64,000 nt of DNA, from assembly GCF_013409205.1 (NCBI RefSeq), contig NZ_JACCAE010000001.1, positions 1,922,001 through 1,986,000 of the forward strand. The letters are read 5' to 3'. This stretch comes from Janibacter cremeus (GTDB lineage: Bacteria > Actinomycetota > Actinomycetes > Actinomycetales > Dermatophilaceae). The notes beneath the pieces were generated by a model. That model saw nothing but the letters and a program-made list of their open reading frames with translations, made no database searches and had not been told where the DNA came from. The translations under genes and the position numbers were made by a program. Positions 29,131 through 40,383 of the stretch are shown piece by piece; within the stretch, counting starts at the first letter, position 1, and each line of letters opens with the position of its first letter.

Positions 29131-30132
29131 ATGACCATGCCTACGCAGCTCCAGGGGCGCCTGCGCCTGCCCGTGATCTCCGCGCCGATGTTCCTCGGCT
29201 CCGGCCCGGACCTCGTCATCGGCGCCTGCCGCGCGGGTGTGCTCGGGACCTTCCCGGCGCTGAACCTGCGCACGACCGAGGACTTCGACGGGTGGCTGAC
29301 CCGGATCGAGCAGGCCCTGGCCCAGCCCGACGACTCGGGTCGTGAGCCCGCCCCGTACGGCGTGAACTTCATCGTCCACCGCACGAACAAGCGCATCGAG
29401 GCCGACCTGGAGAAGATCGTCGAGCACGAGGTGCCGGTCGTCATCACCAGCCTCGGCGCGGCCAAGGAGGTCGTCGACGCGGTCCACTCCTACGGCGGCC
29501 TGGTCTTCCACGACGTCACCAACGCGAAGTTCGCGACCAAGGCTGCGCAGGCCGGCGTCGACGGGCTCATCCTCGTCACGGCCGGGGCCGGTGGGCACGC
29601 GGGTGGGATCAACCCCTTCGCCCTGATCACCGAGGTCCGCCGCGTCTGGGACGGGCCGCTCATCCTCGGCGGCTCGCTGAGCACCGGCCGCGACGTCCTG
29701 GCAGCCCAGGCCGCCGGCGCGGACCTGGCATACATGGGCACGCGCTTCCTCGCCACGCACGAGTCGATCGCCCCCGAGGAGTACCGCCAGATGATCGTGC
29801 GCTCCGGCGCCGAGGAGATCGTCTACACGCCCTCGATCAGCACCATCCCGGCGAACTTCCTGCGCCAGAGCATCGTCGACGCCGGCCTCGACCCCGACAA
29901 CCTGCCCGCCCCGGACAAGGTCGACGTCTCGCACGTGACCAACCCGCACGCCGAGGAGGAGCCGCGCAGCACCACCTCGAGCGTCACGCCCAAGGCGTGG
30001 AAGGACGTGTGGAGCGCCGGCCACTCCGTCGCGGGCATCACCGAGGTCCTCCCGGTGGCCGAGCTCGTCGACCAGCTGGAGGCGGAGTACCTCACGGCGA
30101 AGGGGGATCTGCTCGCCGTCCTCGACGGCTGA
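29131..30132 (+). CDS. Nitronate monooxygenase / enoyl reductase-like FMN enzyme
   Basis: 333 aa. A TIM barrel of the NMO/2-nitropropane dioxygenase group with the N-terminal ISAPMFLGSGPDLVIGACRAG, the central GLILVTAGAGGHAGGINPF (catalytic His in AGGHAGG) and the FMN phosphate-binding GGSLSTGRDVLAAQAAGADLAYMGTRFLAT. Predicted FMN-dependent oxidation of nitronates or a related reaction. Start ATG 29131 (a second ATG two codons on could also serve). Follows the SDR by 44 bases in the same direction. Confidence 0.88.
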   Translation: MTMPTQLQGRLRLPVISAPMFLGSGPDLVIGACRAGVLGTFPALNLRTTEDFDGWLTRIEQALAQPDDSGREPAPYGVNFIVHRTNKRIEADLEKIVEHEVPVVITSLGAAKEVVDAVHSYGGLVFHDVTNAKFATKAAQAGVDGLILVTAGAGGHAGGINPFALITEVRRVWDGPLILGGSLSTGRDVLAAQAAGADLAYMGTRFLATHESIAPEEYRQMIVRSGAEEIVYTPSISTIPANFLRQSIVDAGLDPDNLPAPDKVDVSHVTNPHAEEEPRSTTSSVTPKAWKDVWSAGHSVAGITEVLPVAELVDQLEAEYLTAKGDLLAVLDG

Positions 30133-30136
30133 GGCG

Positions 30137-30257
30137 GGTTTCGAGGCTCGCCCGTAGAGCGGACTCGCACCTCAACCATCGGTGGTTGAGGTGCGACGAG
30201 CTCCGACCCCTCGGTGGTTGAGGTGCGACGAGCTCCAGCGAGGAGCCTCGAAATCCA
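30137..30257 (+). repeat. Cluster of dispersed palindromic repeats, copies 2-4
   Basis: Copy 2 is inverted (30137-30178: GGTTTCGAGGCTCG ... CTCGCACCTCAACCA). Copy 3 is truncated (30183-30204: TGGTTGAGGTGCGACGAGCTCC). Copy 4 is full (30215-30257: TGGTTGAGGTGCGACGAG ... GGAGCCTCGAAATCCA). They fill the gap between the nitronate monooxygenase and aldo/keto reductase genes. No T-run; the structure is REP-like. Confidence 0.75.
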
Positions 30258-30308
30258 CCGTGCGGAACCACTCTCGTCGGAATCGGAATCGTCCCCTACG
30301 TTGGGGGA

Positions 30309-31142
30309 ATGGCTGAGCTTCCCACCCGCACCCTCGGGGACGGCACGTCGGTGCCGGTCCTCGGTTTCGGCACCTACTCCCTTCGTGGCGATGACGGAGT
30401 CCGCGCCATGGCCGGGGCACTCGAGGACGGGTACCGCTTCCTCGACACGGCGGTGAACTACCGCAACGAGCGCGAGGTCGCCGAGGCGGTGCGCGCGAGC
30501 GGTGTCGAGCGGGGCGATGTCTTCATCCAGACGAAGATCCCCGGCCGCGACCACGGCGGTGCCCGACGCAGCCTCGAGACCACCCTCGACGTCATGGACC
30601 TCGACTTCATCGACAGCGCCCTGATCCACTGGCCCAACCCCTCGCAGGGCGCCTTCGTGCGGGCCTGGGAGGGACTGGTCGAGGCAAAGGACGCAGGGCT
30701 CGTCCGCTCCATCGGCGTGAGCAACTTCAAGGCCCCCCACCTCGACGCGATCATCGAGGCCACCGGCGTCACGCCCGCGTCGAACCAGATCGAGCTGCAC
30801 CCCTTCTTCCCCCAGGTCGAGCAGCGCGCCGACGACGAGCGGCGCGGCATCACCACCCAGTCGTGGGCGCCGCTGGGTCGCGCGGGTGAGCTCCTGACGG
30901 CAGAGCCGGTCGTGACCGCCGCGCAGGCCCACGACGTCACGCCCGCCCAGGTGATCCTGCGCTGGCACCTGCACCTCGACGCGCTGCCGGTGCCGAAGTC
31001 CGCGGACCCGCAGCGCCGGGCCGGCAACCTCGAGGTCCTCGGATTCGACCTCTCCGACGCGCAGGTCGAGGCGATCACCGCGCTCGGTCGTCCCGACGGT
31101 CGCCTCTTCGACGCGGACCCGGACACCCACGAGGAGATGTGA
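30309..31142 (+). CDS. Aldo/keto reductase
   Basis: 277 aa, typical AKR length. Motifs: LGFGTYSLRGD at the start, DTAVNYRNEREV (catalytic Asp and Tyr), KIPGRDHG in the Lys position, SALIHWPNP (catalytic His), GVSNFKAPHLD, and VPKSADPQRRAGN at the NADPH-binding C-terminal site. A (beta/alpha)8 NADPH-dependent carbonyl reductase. It overlaps the acyl-CoA synthetase gene by 4 bases (GTGA), so the two are co-translated. Start ATG 30309. Confidence 0.92.
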   Translation: MAELPTRTLGDGTSVPVLGFGTYSLRGDDGVRAMAGALEDGYRFLDTAVNYRNEREVAEAVRASGVERGDVFIQTKIPGRDHGGARRSLETTLDVMDLDFIDSALIHWPNPSQGAFVRAWEGLVEAKDAGLVRSIGVSNFKAPHLDAIIEATGVTPASNQIELHPFFPQVEQRADDERRGITTQSWAPLGRAGELLTAEPVVTAAQAHDVTPAQVILRWHLHLDALPVPKSADPQRRAGNLEVLGFDLSDAQVEAITALGRPDGRLFDADPDTHEEM

Positions 31143-32722
31143 GCCGCTGGCCCGTCGAGCCGGCCCCGGGAGAGGCCACGCCCGCCCCCTTCGGCATGTC
31201 GCAGTACTGCGTCGCCGACCCGGCCCAGCATGCCCCTGACCGCCCGGCGCTCGTCGTCGTCCACTCCGGACCCGGCGACGAGTCGACGTGGACCTTCGCT
31301 CAGGTGGACGACACCGTCCGGGCGGTCGCGGCCGGGCTGCTCGGACTCGGCCTGCAGCGCGGTGACCGGGTGCTGCTGCGGATGGGCAACCGGGCGGAGT
31401 TCCCCTTCGTCTTCTTCGGTGCCATCGCCGCCGGCCTCGTCGCCGTCCCGACGAGCGCCCAGCTGACGGGCGAGGAGGCCGCCGGGCTGCTCGCCGACAG
31501 CGGCGCGCAGGTGGTCGCCCTCGACGAGGACCTGCCGCTGAGCGTGCCACCGCACATCCCGAGGATCACCGCGCAGACGATCGCCGAGTGGATCGCCGGC
31601 GACGAGCGCGCGGAGCATGACGTCGGCCACCCCGACCGCGCCGCCTTCATCACCTACACCTCCGGCACCACCGGGCGGCCGAAGGGAGTCACCCACGCCC
31701 ACCGCAGTGCTTGGGGGCGACGCCCGATGTACCGCGGCTGGTACGGCCTGACCGAGGGCGACGTCATGGTGCACGCCGGGGCGCTGAACTGGACCTACAC
31801 CCTCGGCGTCGGCCTGACCGACCCGTGGGCGAATGCCGCGACGGCGGTCGTCCACGACGGCCCGACCGACCGGCTGCTCTGGCCGCGCCTGGTCGAGGCG
31901 TACGACGCGACGCACCTCGCCGCGGTGCCCGGCGTCTACCGGCACCTGCTGCGCCACGGCGACCCCGCCCACTGGGACCTGTCCTCGCTGCGGGCGGCGC
32001 TGGTTGCCGGCGAGGCGCTCCCGTCGCCGTTGTGGCGGGAGTGGACCGAGACCACGGGGGTGGCGCTGTACGAGTCCCTGGGGATGAGCGAGGTCTCGAC
32101 CTTCGTCTCCAGCGGCCCCGAGGTGCCGGTGCGGCCCGGCAGCCCCGGGCGTGCCCAGCCCGGCCGACGGATCGCCGTGCTCGACCCCGACCGGCTCGAG
32201 GACCCGACCCCGCTGCCCGTGGGGGAGAGCGGGCGCCTGGCCGTCCACCGTGATGACCCGGGCGTGATGCTCGGGTACTGGCGCCGCCCGGAGGAGAACC
32301 GGCAGGTGATGCGCGGCGAGTGGTTCGTCACCAACGACCTCGCCTCGCTCGACGTGGACGGGTACCTGACCTACCACGGGCGCTGCGACGACGTGATCAC
32401 CGCGATGGGTTACCGGATCTCACCGGTGGAGGTCGAGGACGCGCTCTGCCAGATCGCCGGCGTCGCCGAGGTCGCGGTCGCCCCGCTGGACGTCGGTGAC
32501 GGCGTGACCCTCGTCTGCGCGTGGGTGGTGCCGACGCAGCCGCCCGGCGACACGGCGACGATCCGCGAGCGGGTGCTCACCCGGGCCGGGGAGCGACTGG
32601 CCGACTACAAGCGCCCGCGCGAGGTGCGGGTCGTGGAGGCCCTGCCGCGCACCGCGAACGGCAAGATCGTGCGGCGCGACCTGCCCGCCACCCCGGGTGG
32701 AGGTGAACGCGCCGACGAATGA
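31139..32722 (+). CDS. AMP-binding acyl/aryl-CoA synthetase
   Basis: 527 aa from GTG 31139. ATP/AMP-binding motif YTSGTTGRPKGVTHAHR at about residue 171, later YESLGMSEV (A5-type), RCDDVITAMGYRISPVEVE hinge, and the catalytic lysine K509 in NGKIVRRD. The sequence is nearest to benzoate/medium-chain acyl-CoA ligases of the ANL superfamily. It activates a carboxylic acid to the CoA thioester via the acyl-adenylate. Coupled to the aldo/keto reductase, and next to the P450 on the other strand; probably the entry of an acid into degradation. Confidence 0.9.
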   Translation: MSRWPVEPAPGEATPAPFGMSQYCVADPAQHAPDRPALVVVHSGPGDESTWTFAQVDDTVRAVAAGLLGLGLQRGDRVLLRMGNRAEFPFVFFGAIAAGLVAVPTSAQLTGEEAAGLLADSGAQVVALDEDLPLSVPPHIPRITAQTIAEWIAGDERAEHDVGHPDRAAFITYTSGTTGRPKGVTHAHRSAWGRRPMYRGWYGLTEGDVMVHAGALNWTYTLGVGLTDPWANAATAVVHDGPTDRLLWPRLVEAYDATHLAAVPGVYRHLLRHGDPAHWDLSSLRAALVAGEALPSPLWREWTETTGVALYESLGMSEVSTFVSSGPEVPVRPGSPGRAQPGRRIAVLDPDRLEDPTPLPVGESGRLAVHRDDPGVMLGYWRRPEENRQVMRGEWFVTNDLASLDVDGYLTYHGRCDDVITAMGYRISPVEVEDALCQIAGVAEVAVAPLDVGDGVTLVCAWVVPTQPPGDTATIRERVLTRAGERLADYKRPREVRVVEALPRTANGKIVRRDLPATPGGGERADE

Positions 32723-32731
32723 TCCGCGAGC

Positions 32732-34249
32732 CTACGTCCGCCCCGGGCCCCAGCGGCGGGTCAGCCCCACCCGGAAGCCGACGGGCATCAGCGTCAGCCG
32801 TTCGGTGATCGTCAGCCGGTAGTCGGGTTCGGGCGTGAGGTCGAATCTGTGCAGCAGCTTCGCCAGGACGATCACCGCTTCGTGGAGCGCGAACTGGCGA
32901 CCGATGCAGGCGCGCTCGCCGGTGCCGAAGGGCTTGTACGCGTGGGCCGGGCGCGCCCGGTTGTGCTCCGGCAGGAAACGGTCGGGGTCGAACCGCTCCG
33001 GGTCCGGCCAGACGTGCGGGTCGCGGTGCAGCTGCGGGATGAAGACGAGCACCGAGTCCTGCGGCGTCATCGCCAGCCCGCCGGGTACCCCGGCGCCACC
33101 GTCGGCCCCGATGACCGTCGTCTCCCTCGGGGAGCGCGCGAAGCCGGGAGCCGTCGGCCACAGGCGCAGCGTCTCGTCGACGACGCGGCGCAGATAGCGC
33201 AGCTTGGGCACCTGCTCGAAGGTCGGCGTCGCCGTCGGGTCCGTGCCCAGGACCTCGTCGAGCTCGGCGCGCACCCGGGCGAGCACCTCCGGCTCGCGGG
33301 TGAGGTGGTACAGCGCGAAGGACAGTGCACCGGAGGTGGTCTCGTGCCCGGCGACGAGGAGGGTGAGGATCTGGTGGCGCACGTTCTGCGCTTCGAGCAT
33401 CGTCCCGGCCGTATCGACGGGCACGTCCATCATCCGTCCGAGCAGGTCGTCGACCTGCTCGCCACCGGCCTTGCGCTCGGCGACGATCCGCTGCAACAGG
33501 TCGTCGATGTAGCGGTGCCGCTCCAGCGCCCGGCGGTCGCGCCGGCGCACCAGGTGCCGGCCGACGAGCGGGATCGAGGCGAGGTTGGAGCGGCCGGCCG
33601 CGTAGGACATGGAGGAGACAAAGGTCGTGACGAAGGGGTCGACCTCCTCGGTCTCGAAGCTGGCGAAGGTGTGGCTGAAGGCCGCGCGCGCGATCGACTC
33701 GAGGGTGAGCTTGGTCAGCCAGGGGGAGACGTCGACGCGGTGCCCGTCACTCGCCGCCTCCTCCCACACGTCGATGAGTTCGTCCGTGGTCTCGACCATG
33801 ACGTCGTGGTATCTGCGCATCGCCGGCTTGGCGAAGGCCGGGACGAGCAGGTCGTGCGCGAGGCGCCAGTTCGGCTCGTCGGTGTGGGCGGTGAAGAGAC
33901 CATCGCCGACGAACATCCGCAGGTCGTGCACGCCGGGGGCGAGGGTCTTGACGAAGCGCTTGTCGTCGCAGAGCTCGCCGACGAGGTCGACCCCGGCGAC
34001 GAAGACGAACTTGCGCCCCAGGGCGAGCATCTCGTAGATCGGCCCGAGGTCGCGGGAGACGGCCAGCATGTTCTGCACCGGCGTCGTCGGGTCGGTGCCC
34101 TTGGCGAAGGCGTCCCCGACGACACGGCGGCGACCCGGCGGGTGTGGGAAGGCGTGGCCGGACCACCCCATCCCGGCGCTCGGTGGGTGGGTGGTGAGCG
34201 TGTCCCACGAGCCGGCGGAGGCTCGTCGCAACCGGGTGGACACGGCCAT
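32732..34249 (-). CDS. Cytochrome P450, CYP102-like
   Basis: 505 aa from ATG 34249, chosen because AAAGGTGG lies five bases upstream; a GTG at 34258 would add three residues. I-helix oxygen-binding AGHETTSG (about 297-304), K-helix E-x-x-R in DETLRLWPT, and the heme-thiolate loop FGTGERACIGRQFALHEA with C448. FGTGERACIGRQFA is close to the heme domain of P450 BM3 and its relatives; here no reductase domain is attached, so electrons must come from separate partners. Likely fatty-acid or alkyl hydroxylation. Convergent with the acyl-CoA synthetase gene, 9 bases apart. Confidence 0.92.
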   Translation of the reverse strand: MAVSTRLRRASAGSWDTLTTHPPSAGMGWSGHAFPHPPGRRRVVGDAFAKGTDPTTPVQNMLAVSRDLGPIYEMLALGRKFVFVAGVDLVGELCDDKRFVKTLAPGVHDLRMFVGDGLFTAHTDEPNWRLAHDLLVPAFAKPAMRRYHDVMVETTDELIDVWEEAASDGHRVDVSPWLTKLTLESIARAAFSHTFASFETEEVDPFVTTFVSSMSYAAGRSNLASIPLVGRHLVRRRDRRALERHRYIDDLLQRIVAERKAGGEQVDDLLGRMMDVPVDTAGTMLEAQNVRHQILTLLVAGHETTSGALSFALYHLTREPEVLARVRAELDEVLGTDPTATPTFEQVPKLRYLRRVVDETLRLWPTAPGFARSPRETTVIGADGGAGVPGGLAMTPQDSVLVFIPQLHRDPHVWPDPERFDPDRFLPEHNRARPAHAYKPFGTGERACIGRQFALHEAVIVLAKLLHRFDLTPEPDYRLTITERLTLMPVGFRVGLTRRWGPGRT

Positions 34250-34363
34250 CGGGGCCACCTTTCGTCAGGTGTAGTGATCCAGTTCACCGTAGCCGCGCTG
34301 CATCCGCGGGTCCATGGTCCCGGTCCCTGTCCGACCGGGGCAGGGGCATGGGATGATGACGCC

Positions 34364-34657
34364 ATGAGCAAGCACCCTCGCCTTCCGCACCCCCCGACGG
34401 GCCCGCACTCCGTCGAGGAACTGGGCCACGCGCAGAACCCCGCCTGGTGGACCGTGATGGCCATCGGGATCCTCTCGGGCGGCGTCGGCACCCTGGGCGT
34501 CCTCCTGCTGAACCCCACGCTCGGGATCATCGCCGCCATCCTCGCCGTCGTGACGATCGTCGTCGGTGTCGTGATGGCCAAGATGGGCATGGGCAGCTAC
34601 TCCTACGGCAAGGGCGGCGACTCCGCGACCAACAGCGAGTCCATCGGCATCCACTAG
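34364..34657 (+). CDS. HGxxPAAW family small membrane protein
   Basis: 97 aa. The N-terminal region LPHPPTGPHSVEELGHAQNPAWWTVMAIGIL carries the family motif H-G-x-x-P-A-A-W as GHAQNPAWW (one substitution), followed by two membrane helices (about 29-50 and 55-78) and a Gly/Ser-rich tail. This small family is common in actinobacteria, function unknown. Start ATG 34364. Bidirectional terminator follows before nadE. Confidence 0.75.
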   Translation: MSKHPRLPHPPTGPHSVEELGHAQNPAWWTVMAIGILSGGVGTLGVLLLNPTLGIIAAILAVVTIVVGVVMAKMGMGSYSYGKGGDSATNSESIGIH

Positions 34658-34681
34658 TCGCCGGCTGCACACTCGCGTGCC

Positions 34682-34728
34682 ATGGCGGGCGGGCGGTCGT
34701 CGTCCTCGGACGGCTGACCACCCGCCAT
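34682..34728. terminator. Bidirectional hairpin between HGxxPAAW gene and nadE
   Basis: ATGGCGGG (34682-34689) pairs with CCCGCCAT (34721-34728); the gene ends on either side converge here. Confidence 0.55.
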
Positions 34729-34738
34729 CGCTCGTGGG

Positions 34739-36871
<2,133 letters not shown>

Positions 36872-37010
36872 GCCTTGACCCTATGGTGTCTATGACCGGG
36901 TGCGACACCGCGACCGAGATGCCCCTGCGAGGTGATCGAACGCGGGTCCTATGGTGAGGGTACGGCCCCGGGTCGTCGGTGCCGTCCTGTTTTGAGGAGA
37001 GTGCTCGACC

Positions 37011-38714
37011 GTGACTGAGGTCCGTGAACTGCCCACCACCCGCGCCGAAGACACCACCGTTGACCTGCTCGTCATCGGCTCCGGGACCGGCCTGCTGACG
37101 GCGACGGCCGCCGATGAGCAGGGCCTGTCCACCCTGATCGTGGAGAAGTCGGAGTACGTCGGCGGCTCGATGGCCCTGTCCGGTGGTGCGTTCTGGATCC
37201 CGGGCAATGCCGTCCTGGCCGAGCAGGGCTCCTCCGACAGCACCGAGCAGGCCTCGACCTATTTGGAGAACCTGGTCGGTGACGCCTCCCCGCGGGCGCG
37301 TTGGCAGGCCTACCTCGACCAGGGTCGGGCCACGGTGGACCTGATGCGACGGGCGACTCCGTTGGAGTTCATCTGGGCAAAGGGGTACGCCGACTACCAC
37401 TCGAACCTGCCCGGTGGGTCGGACCAGGGGCGAAGCGTGGAGAGCTCGCCGTTCGACCTGGGGGTGCTGGGGGACGAGCGGGCCCGGCTACGGCCGACGT
37501 CGATGAGCGCGCCCGTGCCGATGCCGATCACCAGTCCCGACTACCGGTGGATGAACCTGATGGCCAAGGCCCCGGCCAAGGCGCTGCCCAAGGTGGTCAA
37601 GCGGGTGGCCCAGGGCGTCGGTGGACTCGCTCTCGGAAGGCACTACGCCGCCACCGGACAGGCGCTGGCGGCCGGGCTGTATGCCGGGGTGCTGGACCGT
37701 GGGATCCCGGTGTGGACGAAGACGGCGCTCCAGCGCCTGGTCACCGACGGGGACACCGTCACCGGCGCCGTGCTCGTGCAGGACGGCCGTGAGGTGACGG
37801 TCACCGCGCGGCGGGGCGTGGTCCTGGCGGCCGGGGGCTTCGACCACGACATGGTCATGCGCCACCGCTACCAGTCGGAGAGCCTGCAGGAGGAGTGGCC
37901 CCTGGGAGCGGAGTCGAACACCGGGGACGCGATCAAGGCGGGTGTGGAGGTCGGCGCCGACCTGGCCCACCTCGAGGAGGCCTGGTGGTTCCCGTCCGTG
38001 GCGCCGCTGCCCGGAGGAGACCCGGGGGTGATGCTCGCCGAGCGCTCGCTGCCCGGCTCGTTCATCATCGACCGGCACGGCCGACGGTTCGTCAACGAGT
38101 CCACCGACTACATGACCTTCGGCCAGGAGGTGCTGCGGCGCGAGGGCGCCGGAGACCCGGTCGGGACGATGTGGATCATCTTCGATCAGGAGTACCGCAA
38201 CAGCTACGTCTTCGCCACGGAGGTGTTCCCGCGGATGCCGATTCCGCAGGCATGGTTCGACGCCGGCATCGCGCACCAGGCGGACACCGCGGCGGAGTTG
38301 GCCGAGCTGATCGACGTCCCGGTGGAGACCTTCGTGGCGACCGGGCGACGCTTCAACGAGATGGCGGCCGCAGGCCGGGACGCCGACCTCGATCGGGGCG
38401 AGTCGGCCTACGACCGGTACTACGGGGACCCCACCAGGTCGCCCAGCCCGAACTTGCGTCCCCTGGATGAAGGACCGCTCTATGCGGTCCAGGTGGTGAT
38501 GAGCGACCTGGGCACCTGCGGTGGGCTGCGCGCCGACGAGCACGCCCGGGTGCTGCGCGAGGACGGCACCGTGATCACCGGCCTCTACGCCACCGGCAAC
38601 ACCGCTGCCAACGCCTTCGGGGACCGCTACCCCGGAGCCGGGGCCACGATCGGTCAGGGTCTGGTCTTCGGTGACATCGCCGCGCGGCACGCGGCTGGTG
38701 GACGCGAGGGCTGA
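37011..38714 (+). CDS. FAD-binding dehydrogenase, 3-ketosteroid delta1-dehydrogenase-like
   Basis: 567 aa from GTG 37011. FAD motif VIGSGTGLLTATAADEQG near residue 22, then GGSMALSGGAFWIPGN, typical of KstD and related flavin-fumarate-reductase-fold dehydrogenases, and the C-terminal GNTAANAFGDRYPGAGATIGQGL which forms the second FAD contact and substrate pocket. Delta1- or delta4-dehydrogenation of a 3-ketosteroid or an analogous cyclic ketone is predicted, but close paralogues act on other ring ketones. It is followed by a DHA2 exporter 40 bases downstream, so the pair may be one unit. Confidence 0.85.
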   Translation: MTEVRELPTTRAEDTTVDLLVIGSGTGLLTATAADEQGLSTLIVEKSEYVGGSMALSGGAFWIPGNAVLAEQGSSDSTEQASTYLENLVGDASPRARWQAYLDQGRATVDLMRRATPLEFIWAKGYADYHSNLPGGSDQGRSVESSPFDLGVLGDERARLRPTSMSAPVPMPITSPDYRWMNLMAKAPAKALPKVVKRVAQGVGGLALGRHYAATGQALAAGLYAGVLDRGIPVWTKTALQRLVTDGDTVTGAVLVQDGREVTVTARRGVVLAAGGFDHDMVMRHRYQSESLQEEWPLGAESNTGDAIKAGVEVGADLAHLEEAWWFPSVAPLPGGDPGVMLAERSLPGSFIIDRHGRRFVNESTDYMTFGQEVLRREGAGDPVGTMWIIFDQEYRNSYVFATEVFPRMPIPQAWFDAGIAHQADTAAELAELIDVPVETFVATGRRFNEMAAAGRDADLDRGESAYDRYYGDPTRSPSPNLRPLDEGPLYAVQVVMSDLGTCGGLRADEHARVLREDGTVITGLYATGNTAANAFGDRYPGAGATIGQGLVFGDIAARHAAGGREG

Positions 38715-38754
38715 GGCGCGATCGAGGTCGCGTCCCGGTTACTACAGTGAGCAG

Positions 38755-40383
38755 ATGGGCAGGACAGAAGGCGAACGATCTGACTCGGCCTCCCAGCAGG
38801 ATGCGGAGGGCACCGAGTCCGACGAGGTGAACATCCCGCACAAGTGGGCCGCGCTCTGGGTCCTGGCGCTGGGGCTGGGGATGATCATCCTGGACGGCAC
38901 CATCGTCGGGGTCGCGTTGCCGGCGATCATCAGCAGTCTCGACCTGGACCTCACGCAGGCGCAGTGGATCAACAGCATCTACTCGGTCGTCTTCGCGGCC
39001 CTGCTGCTCTCGACGGGCCGGATCGGTGACCGACTCGGTCGCAAGCGACTGTTCATCGCCGGGACGACCACCTTCGTGCTCGGCTCCGTCCTGGCGGCAC
39101 TCTCCGGCTCTGCCACCCCACTGCTGCTGGCCCGAGTCGTGCAGGGCATCGGCGGGTCGATGGTCCTGCCCGCCACCCTCTCGACCGTCAACGCAGTCTT
39201 CCGCGGCAAGGATCGTGCTGCTGCCTTCGGGGTGTGGGGAGCGACCATGTCCGGGGCGGCCGCCGTCGGTCCGCTGCTCGGCGGGTGGCTCACCGACTCC
39301 TTCTCCTGGGAGTGGATATTCTGGGTCAACGTCCCGATCGGCGTGGCCGTGATCGTGGCGACCGTGCTGCTGGTCCCGGAGACCAAGGGCACGATCACCT
39401 CCCGCGGGCTCGACGTGGACGGTTTCCAGCTGTCGGCCCTGGGCGTGGGAGCCCTGGTCTTCGCCATCATCGAGGGGCCGTCGATGGGATGGTGGGCGCC
39501 CACGCGGGAGGCCACATTCCTGTTCTGGACGTGGCCCGAGAGCGCCCCGGTCTCCCCCGTTCCCGTGCTCGGGCTGCTCGGTCTGGTGGCCATCGCACTC
39601 TTCGTGCTGTGGGAGCGGCACCGGGCCCGGGTGCGCCGTTCGGCGTTGTTGGATCTCTCGCTGTTCACCCTGCCCAGGTTCAGCTGGGGCAATGTCACCG
39701 CTGCCACGGTCGCGGTGGGCGAGTTCGCGCTGATCTTCGTGCTGCCGCTCTACCTCGTCTCCGCCCGTGGGCTGAGCGTCCTGCAGGCGGGCTTCGTCCT
39801 CGCCGCGATGGCGATCGGAGCCTTCATCGCCGGCGCCCAGGCACGCCACCTGGCCGACCGGATCGGCCCCCCGGCCGTGGTCGTCGTCGGTCTCGGTCTG
39901 GAGGTGATCGGCATCGGCGTGATGGCGCTCCTGCTCGCCCCCTCCGTCAGCGTGTGGCTGATGACCATCCCGCTCGTCGTCTACGGGCTGGGACTGGGAC
40001 TGGCCTCGGCGCAGCTGACCTCCCTCGTGCTCGCCGACGTGCCGACCGCCCAGTCCGGGCAGGGCTCGGCAACCCAGAGCGCGGTGCGGCAGGTGGGCAT
40101 GGCCATCGGCACGGCCGTCGCCGGAGCGCTGCTCTCGGTGGGGCTGGGGCACTACCTCTCCACCGGCACACCCTTGGACGAAGCGACCCGGACTTCTGCC
40201 GGCGGCGCCCTGCAGGGACTGCGCGAGAAGGGTGGTCAAGAGGACCTGGTCGCCGAGCTGAGCCGTCAGTTCGCACAGGCGACCCAGGTGACGCTCCTCG
40301 GCGCGGTGGTCTTCCTGGCCCTGGGGCTGGTCGGCGCGCTGATCATGCTGCGGCTGAGCAGGCGCAGCCAACCGACTCACTGA
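38755..40383 (+). CDS. DHA2 family MFS drug exporter
   Basis: 542 aa from ATG 38755 with about 14 membrane helices. Motif A GRIGDRLGRKRLF lies between helices 2 and 3, the motif C-like GATMSGAAAVGPLLGGWLT in helix 5, and PALFALLL-like helix 14 at the end. Acidic N-terminus of about 30 residues. A proton-driven exporter of drugs or other amphiphiles of the 14-TM EmrB/QacA group. The substrate is unknown. It follows the ketosteroid-dehydrogenase-like gene and runs 7 bp into the FprA gene, tail to tail. Confidence 0.9.
   Translation: MGRTEGERSDSASQQDAEGTESDEVNIPHKWAALWVLALGLGMIILDGTIVGVALPAIISSLDLDLTQAQWINSIYSVVFAALLLSTGRIGDRLGRKRLFIAGTTTFVLGSVLAALSGSATPLLLARVVQGIGGSMVLPATLSTVNAVFRGKDRAAAFGVWGATMSGAAAVGPLLGGWLTDSFSWEWIFWVNVPIGVAVIVATVLLVPETKGTITSRGLDVDGFQLSALGVGALVFAIIEGPSMGWWAPTREATFLFWTWPESAPVSPVPVLGLLGLVAIALFVLWERHRARVRRSALLDLSLFTLPRFSWGNVTAATVAVGEFALIFVLPLYLVSARGLSVLQAGFVLAAMAIGAFIAGAQARHLADRIGPPAVVVVGLGLEVIGIGVMALLLAPSVSVWLMTIPLVVYGLGLGLASAQLTSLVLADVPTAQSGQGSATQSAVRQVGMAIGTAVAGALLSVGLGHYLSTGTPLDEATRTSAGGALQGLREKGGQEDLVAELSRQFAQATQVTLLGAVVFLALGLVGALIMLRLSRRSQPTH

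Noticed and set aside
37011..38714. Calling the flavoprotein a proven 3-ketosteroid delta1-dehydrogenase
   Set aside because: No other steroid-catabolism genes are in the window; related flavoproteins act on different ring ketones.
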